Translations under genes and position numbers: made by a program
Shown here: in pieces, positions 1 to 10,925 of the stretch
Layout: each line of letters opens with the position of its first letter
Position numbering within the stretch: the first letter of the stretch is position 1
Origin: Yponomeuta sedellus
Lineage: Eukaryota; Arthropoda; Insecta; Lepidoptera; Yponomeutidae
Assembly (NCBI GenBank): GCA_934045075.1
Contig: OW203745.1
Span: 12,796,873-12,860,872, forward strand
Length of the DNA stretch: 64,000 nucleotides
Direction of reading: 5' to 3'
Notes under the pieces: generated by a model
Databases searched by the model: none
Told to the model about the DNA's origin: nothing
Seen by the model: the letters and a program-made list of their open reading frames with translations, nothing else

Positions 1-1797
1 ATGAGTGGAGTTGAAAAATTTACGAGAAAAAGATTTTCTTATTTCAGCAGAAATTAAAGACAACCTACGAATCCGCAAAACACAAGCACAAAAAAGTTAC
101 AGAGACAAAAAACTTTTTTTATTATATTTTTCCTACATATTTTTCACAAAAACATGGAATTTTCTGCATATTTTGAGCCAGGACTACCCGGATAGCAGGG
201 ACTAAAGAAATTGGAAAAACGTGTAGAACTTTTTTCATCACTGAAACGTCACACTCTGGGGGCCACTTCTACCAGGGAAATATAGATTGCCACACTATGA
301 TGATTATTATCTTCACGTGTTTTTCCGATGTAGTAGAAACAACAGAAATACAGTCAGGAGAAAAAGGTTTGAAGCTTATAGAACTGAAATATTCTCTCGG
401 ACACTGCAAAGAAGGCCATTTTCTAAGACCGAGCTTTGGAAAAATCCAAGCCTTAAATACTAGGAGCGCATGAGACGCAGAGCATTTCCTCGTGTTCCAT
501 GAGTAAAGAGAGATTTTTGTTTTCGTAATGTTGTTTTTTTTATTTCTCAGCGGAAAATTCTGTCCAGTCTGCGAGGGTTGTTTTTTTAACTTTTGTTCTC
601 CGGTTTTATCCGGGAATATTTTAAAAAAGCTTTTCCGATTTGCCTGTTTGAATTTTCTTTACTAGGACCGCATGGTTTTAGGCACTCTAAGAATGCTAGG
701 AATGTGTGAGAGAGAAGGGTAGTGCCGAGGAAAACTTGTGCCCTCCCTGAAAGATTTCCCTTCATAAAGGAGATTTTCGCGCATTCGAGCATTTTTACTA
801 CCAGGCCGACATGAGCCGACGAAGCTCGACAAGAATTCAAAGAATCTCTTGAATTTTCAACAAAGAAAGTTGAACATAAGACGAGAGGTAGCTAAACCCC
901 AAAACCACACTAAAAATATTTGTTTTCATAAAAGCCTAATGTAAGCTGTCTATAACGTTTTTATTAAATACCCGAATAAACTATAAATATGTAATGCAAT
1001 AAGTAACACAATTACCACACTTTACACAAAATATTTATTAGTGTGCAAACTAAAATTATGCAATGACATAATGACCTTGACATAACACTATCTTCAAGCA
1101 TTGCTATTAATTCAGCACACAGAAAACACAATGAAAGCTAAAACAAACTAAACATTCCGGCAATTTTCGTTTCCGGTTGCGACACCACTCTATCTACCTA
1201 GTGTGGCATGTACAGAAAACAGGGATAAGCCGGATAACCGGGCGGGTAAACCGTGTTAAGAACGCTCAAATCCGTCCTGAGGTACTAGCACTACATGAAT
1301 GGCGAGGCACTGTTAATCCGGTTCAGAACACCCGGTTTTTCCCACTCACCCCGCCTTAAGCCCGGTAGCGGAAATAAGTACGTACACAGTTTCGGCTCTT
1401 ATGATGAGGGTATTATGGCCTAGAATGAAACTAAACAACCTTGTGAAATAAAATAAAGGGAAAGAAAATCCTCGGGAAACACGCAGATTATTCAAGTAAT
1501 ATCAAGGAATAGAACAGGTAGTTAGGTAATATTTGTTATTGTGTACCTTTGGTATTAGGGTATGTGCTTATGATTTCCTACTAGCCTGGGACAGATTTTC
1601 AATGCGGCTCTTCGAATGAGGCTGTAGAGTCCGCGGGGTTTATACACGCTGTTTTCCTTTACAAAAACTTAAGCAGAAGTTGTCTATAAACGTCCCACTA
1701 TAGGGCACAGGACTTCTTGCATAGAGGGAGTTTTCCCGTGGCGATTTTAGGAAACACTTTTGCTCTCCGTTCCTCGCATACTAACTGTTACTGTAGA
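1..1797. other. No gene recognised; AT-rich intergenic or intronic DNA
   Basis: No open reading frame here resembles a known protein and no RNA gene is visible. A short tail of the lepidopteran LINE type ('cgtcccactatagggcacag') lies near 1690-1710. If Wnt5 has a long intron here, as the position of its last exons suggests, this stretch may be intronic. Confidence 0.4.
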
Positions 1798-1990
1798 TAG
1801 ATAGAATATTCTTTATTGCATGTACACTAAGGATTACATAAGATACTTAAAAAATAACAGTACAAGTGGCGGCCACCGGGAACACAATTTGTTTGCGGAC
1901 GTTGCGACCGGCGTTGTCGCTCTCGTATAGGCCTTGTTAGCCATCGGCGGCCTTATTACTAAAAGTAATTTCTTCCAGACAACCATTAAC
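1798..1990 (-). repeat. LINE 3'-end-like fragment
   Basis: The stretch begins with 'ttctttattgcatgtacac', the complement of an AATAAA-like 3' end. It continues with the 'gtggcggcc...ttcttccagacaacc' block that recurs at 13590-13630. Position and composition suggest a 5'-truncated, antisense LINE tail. No coding part remains. Confidence 0.4.
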
Positions 1991-3407
1991 TGTACTGTAC
2001 TGTTAACAGCTTACAGGTAGTGAAAGTGCTCTTAAGAACTTAAAAGAAACAGATACTTAGATTGTTAAAATCGCCATGGCCAAACTTTCTCTTTGGGGGA
2101 AGTCCTGTCAACAGTAGATAATCAGATTGTTAAAGTATAGGAAATCGGGGGATGAAGCCTCCCGGAATAACAGATTAAATAAAACGCTTCTAGGAGTGTT
2201 TAATGGAACCTTGTTTTTAAAAATAACACTGTTAGAGTCGTTTAGACTCTAAAATAAATGTTTACCACTATAAAAGAAAACTAGAGGGCCTGATTGCGCT
2301 TTTGTAAACTTTAAGGCTCTTACTACTAATAAGCCTGGTATAGTAATCAATATTTTTAGTTCATGTAAAATAATTGGATTTATTAATTTAATTTTTTAAC
2401 TTCAATTACTAATAATCAATATTGTTGACTTTATAGAAAATAATTGAAATACCTATTTTGGAACGTAACTTCATAATTAACTTTTGTAATTCTTGCCGAG
2501 GGTAGTAAACTAACCGTTAATGCTTTCAAAAAGACGCATACCACCTCAGTTATCCGAGACCACGGCACCTGTAAAAGTGCCGAAACGTTGGAAAATTGTA
2601 AAAATGTAATAAACGAGCATAAATCCGTATAAAAACAGTTTTAATACTTACACCAAGTTTATTAGTAAGGCTGTATCAATATTAAAATTTTAATTTATAT
2701 TGGGAGAAATAATTTTGCAGTCCAAAGTAATTTATATTTTATAGGGACTATAGGGATTATAGGGACTTTATATTTTATTCGCCTCTCTGTACATTTTATT
2801 CACACTCTTAATAATTTACTCACCTGGTAAAGTAGCATTGTTTATACTATTAGATGGTTTCCATTATTTTTACCAAAATATACCCGGATTTTAAGGCTTA
2901 GGTATGTGAATTCAAATATTCCTCATAAAATAAAAAATATTGTTATTTTAATTTATTGCACTAATTACATGAGTAAATGTACAAGGGCGTGCTTAATGCA
3001 TGAAGCATCCTCTTCCATCAAACCTTTGGTGTAGAAGAGACTGCCAAATGGTAGTGCAGAAAAAAAAGGTAAAAAAATTATTACTCAGTTTTAATTAGTA
3101 GTATTAATTTCAGTATTCTTTTTTATGTAGCCAGCCTATAAACTGCAGGGCACAGGTACTGCTACGAGACGGTACGGGGTTAATTTATCAGGCATGCCCA
3201 CCCCTGATTGACAAGTTTAAGCTCTGAGGTATGTAAATCCCGCAGACTGGTTACCTCACGATGTTTTCCTTCACAATTAGCGAATGGTATTACTGATATA
3301 ACTTCAAAAATTAACATAACAATAACACAGTGGGTAGAACGATAAACTCGGAAGCGACAGATCCAGGTTCGATTCGCAGTGCGGGCATTTTACCAATGAC
3401 TTTGTTA
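1991..3407. other. AT-rich DNA with short repeat remnants
   Basis: No gene is visible. At 2550-2590 the block 'gaccacggcacctgtaaaag' resembles the centre of the palindrome at 20708-20860. At 2950-3060 there is a LINE tail ('ttattgcactaattacatg' and following). At 3325-3390 a degenerate tRNA-like block ends in 'aggttcgattcgcagtgcg'. Confidence 0.4.
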
Positions 3408-3735
3408 CCTTCTTCTTCAGGCTTTATTAGTCCACTGCTGGACATAGCCCTCCCCTAATGAGCGCAAGGTTGTGCCATCATTGGGGGGTAATGCCCATAA
3501 TCCCCACGCTGGGCATGCGGGTTGGGGATCGCAGTTTGGTGGAATTGGCAAGCAAGGGGCGCTGCTGCCCACCACCCGGTTTGTATCACTTAGTCGCCTT
3601 TTACGACACCCGCGGGAAGTATACGGGTTGATGCTATTGTCTAGGCCGACAGCAATATATAAATATTTCGTGTCAAAGTGTCTGTTATCGTATCGAACTT
3701 CTCCGAAACGGCTTCAACGATTTTTATGATTTTGT
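3408..3735 (+). repeat. Interspersed repeat, 'agtccactgctggaca' family, copy 1
   Basis: Shares long blocks with 5925-6140: 'agtccactgctggacat', 'gcgcaaggttgtgcca', 'gggcgctgctgcccacc', 'ccttttacgacacccgcggg' and 'ctaggccgaca'. The two copies differ by indels and substitutions. No protein is recognisable, so this is probably a non-autonomous interspersed repeat. The tail after 3650 contains 'gaacttctccgaaacggctt', an inverted relative of blocks at 8045-8105 and 25365-25420. Confidence 0.55.
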
Positions 3736-3955
3736 TTGTGTATATTTGGTAGGTTTGAGAATAGATCATAAGCTGTTATAATTAATATGGCTTAACAACA
3801 TAATATGTTGATATAACATATTATATTATAATTAATATAGCTAAACAACATTTCTGAGGTAAGCTAGTGTAGTTATAGATTGATAGATAGAATGGAATAC
3901 GAGGGATGGAAAGTGGAAAGGTGATATAGAAAGAAGAGTAAAAGCGGAAAAAACG
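3736..3955. other. AT-rich spacer with short direct repeats
   Basis: The phrase 'taattaatatggcttaacaacata' recurs within 60 bases in slightly altered form. No gene is seen. Confidence 0.3.
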
Positions 3956-4720
3956 GTGCCTTGCACTCCATTGTGTGCAACCGAAACATCTCCAAAAGAG
4001 CTAGATTGGCTATTCATAATGTTCATAACACTTATGTATGGTAGCAAGACTTGGGTGTGGCAAAAGAAGCAACAAAGTAGAATTAATGCAGTAGAAATGA
4101 GGTCCTTGAGAAGTATGCGTAGTGTTAGGGCGCGTGTCGACGAGACGGTTTCTGCCCGGCGCGGCGCCGGCCCGGCGTCGGACCGTTACCAGTTATGTAT
4201 AAAGCTCCATACAAGTGTGCACATGAAACCGGCGCAACCGGTGCTAGTGCCGGTCCGGTTCGGAGCCGTGCCTGGCCGGGCCGGCGCCGTGCCGGGTAAA
4301 AACCGTGCTCGTTGACACGCGCCCTTAGTTTGAATGACAGGATACGCAATAGTCTGATTAGAGAACGTTGTGAGCTGAAAGAGAATGTAGTGACTGAGGA
4401 ATGCTTAGCGAGTAAGCGAGCGAGTAAGGAATGTTGCGTTGGTTTGGACATGTGGAGAGGATGAAGGAAGAAAGATTGACGAAACAAATTATATTGCAAA
4501 TGTGAGTGGAAAGGCTGGTAAGGGACGTCCCAGACGGACATACATCGACCAAATAGGGGATGTATTAGCAAAGGGAAAGATAAAAAGTACCCGGAACCGG
4601 CGTGCGTGCATGCAACGACTTATGAACGTTGATGAAGCTAAGGTGATTTGTCAGGATCGTGGCAAGTGGCAGTCCCTGGTCTCTGCCTACCCCTCTGGGA
4701 TACAGGCGTGAGGTTAGCTA
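3956..4720 (+). pseudogene. Reverse transcriptase C-terminal fragment of a non-LTR element, interrupted by a MITE
   Basis: Reading frames here give 'YGSKTWVWQKKQQSRINAVE', then after 4327 'LNDRIRNSLIRERCELKENV', and later 'GKAGKGRPRRTYIDQIGDVL' and '[20 protein letters not shown]'. This is the familiar tail of a retrotransposon reverse transcriptase common in Lepidoptera: a Y-G-x-K/E-T-W motif, then a G-R-P-R-R-T-Y block and an S-A-Y-P-S-G end. The frame is broken by a 197-bp insertion at 4128-4324 and by frameshifts near 4400-4450. The catalytic YADD region is absent, so this is a dead 5'-truncated copy. Relatives of its 3' end occur at 8395-8475, 9425-9495 and 49120-49310. Confidence 0.75.
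4128..4324. mobile_element. GC-rich palindromic MITE with TTA target-site duplication
   Basis: The element starts GGGCGCGTGTCGACGAG and its reverse complement starts GGGCGCGTGTCAACGAG. The terminal inverted repeats extend about 48 bases with few mismatches. TTA is present immediately on both sides (4125-4127 and 4325-4327), as expected for PIF/Harbinger-type insertion. Its GC content is far above its surroundings. The 197-bp length and lack of coding capacity make it non-autonomous. Removing it with one TTA would put the two flanking reverse transcriptase fragments back in one frame, which supports the boundaries. Confidence 0.85.
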
Positions 4721-5924
4721 TGTATGTATATAGAATGTTTATGTGATCGCTTAAAAAAAACTTATAATCCAAAAATTAAAAAAAATAGGAATTGGCACCA
4801 AAAAGGCCTCCGCTCAATTTCAAGCCGTGCCCGATAGCGACCACGACGGTCAATGTGTCAAAGAAATCGGTAAGTAACCTTTTCAGCATCAACTTTTCCA
4901 AACATTTTACTTTTCCGTCATAGTTTCCACAAACAACCCCTAACCATTAGGAAAGTACCAGGCGCCAGATTTCCCGAGAAACGCAAAGGAGGTTGTTCCA
5001 CATTCCATCAGTACCCGCAGAGTAAAATGCACTTTAAAACTATGTAACGTAAAACCTAAAATCACTCCGGGAAATGAGGGTGCTACGAAATCAATACTTT
5101 CCCAGCGTAGCGTAATAGCAGTTGTAGAGAAAGCTACGATATGTTAGTTGTTTCTTTCGCTCGGTTTTTCTCGCTCTTAGAGAGATTTTGTCCTTGAAAT
5201 AAAAGGTACTAGGGGCAAACTAACCTTATTTACAGTATACAGGGCGTCCCACGGCTATGCCACATGGAGGGAAAGTACCTTTAATATTGTAGATGGAACA
5301 TTTTACTGAAAGAAGACATTACTTTAATTTCAAAAACAATATAAACTGCATTCATAGATTTGTAAATAATTACACGGCTGAACCGGGAATCGAACCCGCT
5401 ACACGAGATAAAAAATTACCCTGTAGCTTTATCACACCGATCGGAAGGCTTCATCGTAAGGATTATTTTATGTTAAATAACAGAAATAAAAGGAAGACCG
5501 TGAATTTTAACATTTTTAATAAACGAGACGTATATTTTTTTTAATGTTACACAACTAACCTTGGTCTAACTACTTTATTACTATGTGGAAGCCTACTGAA
5601 CATTGTTACTCTATTAAAGCTTCTATTTTTATTTAAGCTGGTAGTTTCCCGAATTAACTTAAAGTGAACTTTTCCTCAATTATATACTTTTAAGGCATTA
5701 ATTAATGAGTTAATTAACTCATTAATTAACTCATTAATTAATTCTTTATTGAGTTAAGTTACCTTCAAAATGTATTTTTTTATATGGGGACGAGTCATTC
5801 AAAATACTATTTGTAACCCTCTTCTAATGGTCAAATAAGCACGTCAATAAGTTTGTCAATGTTTTTACTACATACCTACGTTTGAAGATTTTTATTATTT
5901 TTTTTTAAATCTTTTTCTTCATTC
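4721..5924. other. No gene; tRNA-like relic and AT palindrome
   Basis: At 5375-5455 a degenerate tRNA-like block lies on the minus strand; its B-box region is the complement of 'ccgggaatcgaaccc'. At 5697-5746 there is an AT-only tandem palindrome built from 'attaatgagttaattaac'. The rest shows no feature I recognise. Confidence 0.4.
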
Positions 5925-6140
5925 TATACTAGTCCACTGCTGGACATCCCTCCTCTGATAAGCGCCATAGCGCAAGGTTGTGCCATAATTGGGGGGTAGT
6001 GGGGGTTGGGAATCGCAGTTTGGTGGAATTGTACTGCAGGGGGCGCTGCTGCCCACCCCCCGGTTTGTGTCCCTAAGACGCCTTTTACGACACCCGCGGG
6101 AAGAATTTGGGTTGGTGCTATTCTCTAGGCCGACACCACA
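5925..6140 (+). repeat. Interspersed repeat, 'agtccactgctggaca' family, copy 2
   Basis: Second copy of the family at 3408-3735, sharing the same ordered blocks, including 'gcgcaaggttgtgccat' and 'ccttttacgacacccgcggg'. It lacks the 'aatgcccataatccccacgc' segment of copy 1, which points to an internal indel. No coding capacity is recognised. Confidence 0.55.
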
Positions 6141-6480
6141 CAGCTTTTTTAAATGTTATTTGTATATTACTCTGCATTATCCGATAGAGCAATTCGTATT
6201 AGTCTTTGTGGCATAGCGTGATGTAAAATTATTTATTTTATATTCTAAATTTATTTCTTGGAAATTATACATTTAATTATGAGTTTAAGCAATAAATAAT
6301 AAAAAAAACATTAATTTAAAAAGGTAATATAGCTAACAGTGTACAACCCCTTCAAATCTAACATATTTTTTTACATTTATAACAATATACCTACTATTTA
6401 TTTATTAAAAAAATTAATAAAAATACGAATAAGACAAACTTACGTTATGGTAAATATTTATTTAATTTTTTGATTTGGTA
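6141..6480. other. AT-rich spacer
   Basis: Very AT-rich, with A and T runs. No gene or repeat family is recognised. Confidence 0.3.
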
Positions 6481-6592
6481 GCTACCTCGACCAGCGCATC
6501 AGCCTCGACATTCAGAGGGGGAATGCTGCCAGCGTCCTGGGAACTCTCCTCAACAGCAGTGCTGTAGACTTTTATTTATATAGAAATTATTT
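6481..6592 (+). pseudogene. Coding relic with DQRISLDIQRGNAASV motif
   Basis: In one frame this gives 'LDQRISLDIQRGNAASVLG', an uninterrupted, GC-richer stretch inside AT-rich DNA. It looks like the C-terminal end of a transposon-borne open reading frame, but I cannot name the family. Both flanks are non-coding, so only a fragment remains. It lies about 100 bases upstream of the tandem array at 6697-7905. Confidence 0.35.
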
Positions 6593-6696
6593 TGTAAATA
6601 TGTAAATACCGTTTACTTAAATAGTAATCGTTGAGTTATTTATATATTATTATAGCCAAATGAATACCCTGAAAGACTAATATATATATGATTTCT

Positions 6697-7905
6697 TTGA
6701 TGCAGATTCACGGAAGGATTTGCCGACATACGGGAAAGGGAGCGAAAAGTCAAGAGAGGCAGTCGAGAACAGGGCAGGCAACTGATGAACAGACACAACA
6801 ACGAGGCTGGACGGCGGGTAAGATTATCTCTTTATCTCACAGCCTGCGTCTCTTTCCCTCTCTCTAGTCAAAAGAGGCAGTCGAGAACAGGGCAAGCAAC
6901 TGATGAACAGACACAACAACGAGGCTGGACGACGGGTAAGCTTGTCTCTTTCTCTCACACTCTGTGTCTCTTTCAGTCTCTCCAGTCAAGAGAGGCAGTC
7001 GAGAACAGGGAAGGCAACGATGAACAGACACAACGAGACTTGACGGCAGGTAAGCTAGTACGTCCCGTTCTCTCGCACTCTTGTGTCTCTTTCCCTTTCT
7101 CTAGTCCAGAGAGGGCATCGGGAACAGAGTCGACCACATGAACAGTCACAGTAACGAGGCGGGAGTCATTACTTTTTAGGTCACTCTGTCTACTCCAGAG
7201 GGATGCGAAAAGTAATGAACAGACACAAAACGAGGGCGGACGGAGGGTAAGCTTTGTGTCTCTTTCTTACACACTCTGTCACTCTTTCCCTCTCTCTCTC
7301 TAGTCAAGAGAAGCCGTCGGGTACAGAGCCGGCAACTGATGAACTGGATCACACAACGAGGCGGGAGTCGATCTCTTTCTTGGTCACTCTGTCTACTGCA
7401 AAGGGATGCGAAAAGTAAAGAGAAGCAGTCGGGAACAGGGCCGACAACTGATGAACAGACACAACAACGAGGCCGGACGGAGGGTAAGCTATTTGTCTCT
7501 CTCTTACACATTGTATGTCTACATTTTCTCTCTCGAGAAGAGACTGCAAAACAGGTTCGACTATTGATGAACAAACATAGGCTGGACGGAGGGTAAGCTG
7601 TAATTGTAATTATTTCTCTTACCTACTCTCTTTCCCTCTCTATCTAGTGAAAGCAATCGAAAACAGATTCGACCACTGATAAACAGACATAACATCGAGG
7701 GGTGGACGGAGGGTAAGCTATATGTCGCTCTCGTACACTCGTGTAGATATATACATGTCTCTCAAAATGAAGAGAGACCCTGAAAAATAGGATCGACGAC
7801 TGATGATCAGACATAACAATGAGGCTAAAGAATACGCTATCTGTATGTCACTTTTCTCGCCTTCTCTATCTAGCGCAAGCTGAAGAGAGGCACAAGGGTA
7901 TCCGA
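6697..7905 (+). repeat. Tandem array of ~115-bp units, each with donor-like and acceptor-like splice signals
   Basis: About eight to nine degenerate units follow one another. The conserved half of each unit reads 'agagaggcagtcgagaacag', then 'actgatgaacagacacaac', then 'aacgaggctggacgg'. The other half starts at a donor-like (G)GTAAGCT and ends in a polypyrimidine tract plus CTAG or CCAG. Donor-like GTs lie near 6818, 6936, 7050, 7247, 7484, 7593 and 7713. Acceptor-like AGs end near 6867, 6985, 7104, 7303, 7647 and 7873. The intron-like parts are mostly 50-57 bases and the exon-like parts about 65-70 bases. Two units (7140-7250 and 7360-7490) are longer because they share an extra block, 'ggtcactctgtctactcc'. 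No long protein frame crosses the units, so this may simply be a satellite whose unit happens to contain these signals. Confidence 0.75.
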
Positions 7906-8394
7906 GTTCAGGGCCACGTGGTTTGTTGTCTGGAAGCTATTACTAGTAGCTGGGACGGCAAACGCTGTTTTTTTTTGCTATTTTAATTAGCCTGCCACCC
8001 ATTCTCAGACAGATGTACATAAAATAAAAAAAATCATAAAAATCGGTGAAGTCGTTTCGGAGAAGTTCGACAACAAACACTGGGATACGAGATTTTTATA
8101 TCTTAGATTATTTTTCTGCGAATATACCTAAATGACATTTCTTTATTTGTATTTAGGATTAGGATCTAGTTTTATAGTAGTTTTTAAGTCGGTGAGTGCT
8201 GAAAAACAGCGCCGTCTATGTCATTGTTGTCTCTGGCGGCACACGCTGAGCACACACCTTTTGTCGCCAACTTTCACAACAACAACAATGACTTCATGTC
8301 ATTATTTGTAATTTCTCCTTTTATTCTTGTTCTTCTACTGTTGGTCGCAATAAATGCATTTTCACTTTAATTTTACTTACTTAAAAAGGATCAG
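7906..8394. other. No gene; repeat fragments
   Basis: Contains 'ggtgaagtcgtttcggagaag' followed by 'acgagatttttatat' at 8045-8105, a block recurring at 25365-25420 and inverted at 3670-3720. At 8190-8212 'gtgctgaaaaacagcgccg' is a diverged reverse complement of the 'cgctgattttcagcac' motif seen at 14189, 46041 and 62123. Confidence 0.35.
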
Positions 8395-8475
8395 TTTTTT
8401 CTGTCAGGCTCGTGGCAAGTGGCAGTTCCTGGTCTCGGCCTACCCCTGTGGGGTACAGGCGTGAGTTTACTGCAA
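8395..8475 (+). repeat. Non-LTR element 3' end
   Basis: 'cgtggcaagtggcagttcct' and 'ggggtacaggcgtgag' match the last codons and 3' end of the reverse transcriptase relic ending at 4720. Only the tail is present, as in a severely 5'-truncated insertion. Confidence 0.55.
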
Positions 8476-8736
8476 ACTCATAAAGTTGCAAACTTATATT
8501 TTGCTGTTGAATTTACGAGGTTCATTACTATTTGTAGAGTATTTATTTTCACAGGATAAGGATAAAATGTCCGCTAATATTGTCCCTTTAGTTGACAGTA
8601 ATCCTTTTACACAGTTAATTTATAGGTGGGGCCACGAACCTAGCGGTTAACTAACACTTGCGACAAACTTATACCGTAGGCATTACCGTACCTATCTCCT
8701 TCAATAAGCGAATCTCCTTGATCTCCTTGGAACGCT

Positions 8737-9303
8737 CGTGGCCTAGTGGCACCGAGTGAAATCAATCACTTGGGTTAAGCAACAACAGGTGCGGTCAGGT
8801 GCTCGATGGGTGACCATCCCATGACTACCTCTAGTGACATTTTTCCGGGTGTTAAGCTGTTGGGGACGGCTGTCATGAAATGGCAGTCGTTAAGCCATGT
8901 AGCAGGCCTTATGAGCATTTTGATACCTTCTGATAGTAAGGCCCGCCACTGTCTTACAATCCTCCACCAACCCGGACTTGGCTCCTGTGGTGATGTATGG
9001 CCTAACCTTCCTGCGATGCAGTAAGAAACCCGGGCCTTTTTTTTTTTAACCCTATAAAGGGCACCCTCCGGAGGACACGGGGGAGGGAGGTTGTGAATGC
9101 TCATGCATAACAGCACGGACCCGGCCGTGTTGCCAATGTGGGACTTACAAGAAGTGCGCCTACCCACTAAACACCACCTTGGGGCTGGTTTTGGTCCTAA
9201 AGACCCCTAAACCCACATCGGGAGCGACCCCCCTCGAGGCCGAGGAGGGCGCACAAAAAAAAACCCGGGCCCCAGCAGCGGAGACATACCAAGAGTTGAT
9301 ATC
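8737..9303 (+). repeat. 5S-rRNA-derived SINE, longest copy, with nested insertion
   Basis: The head at 8737-8830 contains 'gttaagcaacaacaggtgcg' followed by 'gctcgatgggtgaccatccc'. These correspond in order and spacing to the internal promoter half of 5S rRNA ('gttaagcaac...ggatgggtgacc'). The body runs 'ggctgtcatgaaatggcagtc', 'gcccgccactgtcttacaa', 'cctccaccaacccggacttg', and the copy ends 'ccccagcagcggagacatac'. The same body recurs at 12185-12535 (-), 23715-23885, 25078-25258, 37076-37318 and 59596-59695 (-). A promoter derived from 5S rRNA makes this a SINE3-like element. A separate insertion occupies 9037-9260. Confidence 0.8.
9037..9260 (-). mobile_element. 5'-truncated LINE insertion with 11-bp target-site duplication
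   Basis: The insertion begins with a run of T (a poly-A tail on the minus strand) after 9036. AAACCCGGGCC occurs exactly on both sides, at 9026-9036 and 9261-9271. Read on the minus strand, the segment gives a frame containing 'SCKSHIGNTAGSVLLCMSIH', a short LINE-like C-terminal tail, then 3' UTR and poly-A. The target is the SINE at 8737-9303, whose other copies are continuous at this site. Confidence 0.8.
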
Positions 9304-10613
9304 TAATTACCTACCCGTAATATAGACGCTGAATAGAACTACTAGAGACATCATATGAAAAGTAAAAAAAAACTTCTTAAAAACTGGCACACGGTTTCCA
9401 AAAGTATTTTTGTTTATACTACATAAACTCACGCCTGTATTCCCGGGGAAGGGAGCCAGAGATCAGGGCTTGTCACTTAGGTACCACGATCCGATAGACA
9501 ATACATAGGTTTAGTCAATTAAGTCATTGAAACATACTAGTTAGGTATATATATTGAAGTTCCTCCAATTGACCCTAAGGGCCAATTTTTGGACTGAGAA
9601 TTTCGCTAAGTAAATAGTTAACTGCAGTGCTAACTCTTCGAATTTCAAAGAAAATAGCCTGACAAAACGTTACTTAAGTATTAAATTATTTATGTAGGGT
9701 TCAGCATTGCAGCTTTGAAAAATCTCCTGTTAGCTTTACAATTGCTTGTATGCATTTGTTTATTTATAATCCATCCGTTCGTCGACTTTTGACCGGTTAA
9801 AAATTATATTGGAGGTGAAAATTTGACCGCTGCTCCCATGGCCCCAACCGAGAGCCTTCAACTTGCAAGTTCCACTTCCAATACAATACAATAAAGAGCC
9901 ACATATTTTCTGATTACGCCTCGGGCCTTGATAGCCCCTTTGCCAGACAATGTAGACAGTGAAGGCCGAAGGCGGTTGTATTTAATACTTATTTGATGTT
10001 GTCTACTTACGTTGGTCCCTGTATGTTTTATCGGAACATAGGAAAACGCGTTCTTCTAGAAATTTCTAGGAGCAATATTACCAACCTGAGTGAGGAAACC
10101 TGAATGTCTGACTTATCTAAGCCCTTAAAATTGGCAATTCACGGTGAGGACGCGTAGAGCTAAGCCCATATCTCTTTGAGAAAAGGTGCCCTGCAGTGGA
10201 ACGTATAGGCTACGTAATTTTACCAAATCTTAGTAGATATAGGTACCTACATCCAAATATGGGGGGATTCTGGTAGTCAATACGAACAGATTTTATGGCC
10301 TTAGTCCACCTCGAATTTTGAATCGCAGTTTGTGACTGTTTTGAGAAGCGTTGCAAACGTGCAAAAATGATTTATGCATATTATTTATCTACTTTACATA
10401 ACTCCTTTGTATAACATAAAAGACGTACACTTTATTCACGAATTACACCTGACTTGCCAGAGTGTAGCAGCGACAACAAACGTAGTTGATAAAGACAGGT
10501 TTCATGAATAGCAATTTCTCAAATAACCGTGTTTAGAGGAGCCTATAACATATTTAATCGCAGGTTTTAATCAATCAGTATCAAGGTAGATTAGTCCTTA
10601 AATAAAACCCGCA
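9304..10613. other. No gene; repeat debris
   Basis: At 9425-9495 there is an inverted copy of the non-LTR tail ('ctcacgcctgtattcccgg'). The remainder has no coding region or RNA gene that I can recognise. Confidence 0.35.
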
Positions 10614-10659
10614 ATGGGTCCTCTACTCAACTTTATTGCCGTCATCGTCAACATCATCA

Positions 10660-10925
10660 GCATTTCAGCCTATTGCAGTCCACTGCTGGACATAAGCCTC
10701 CCCCAGGGTGCGACACTCTCGATCACCGATCGAGATCTCACCGATCTCCCGTTTTCGCCATCCAGTCACCACCAGCCACCTTTTTCAGGTCGTCGGTCCA
10801 TCTGGCCGGAGGGCGTCCTACACTACGCTTTCCGAGACGTTGTCTCCATTCGGCAACCCGTCTGCTCCAACGATCATCGGTTACTTTATTACCAATCCAA
10901 CTTAAATTCGTCTGTTGAAAACCAT
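10660..10925 (-). pseudogene. RTE-type LINE C-terminal fragment
   Basis: On the minus strand the frame reads 'SWIGNKVTDDRWSRRVAEWR' and then 'GRPPARWTDDLKKVAGGDWM', the standard C-terminal block of RTE-clade reverse transcriptases (W-R-x-R plus G-R-P-x-x-R-W-x-D-D). The downstream 3' tail includes the complement of 'cagtccactgctggacataa'. Endonuclease and catalytic domains are missing, so this is a 5'-truncated dead copy. Confidence 0.7.

Noticed and set aside
3956..4720. Functional reverse transcriptase gene
   Set aside because: It lacks the catalytic region, is split by a MITE and contains further frameshifts.
8780..8830. 5S rRNA gene
   Set aside because: Only the internal promoter half resembles 5S rRNA. 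The 5' half of the gene is missing and the downstream part is a repeated SINE body.
8775..9167. 130-codon minus-strand frame as a gene
   Set aside because: It is a chance fusion of antisense SINE sequence and the nested LINE tail across the insertion boundary at 9037.
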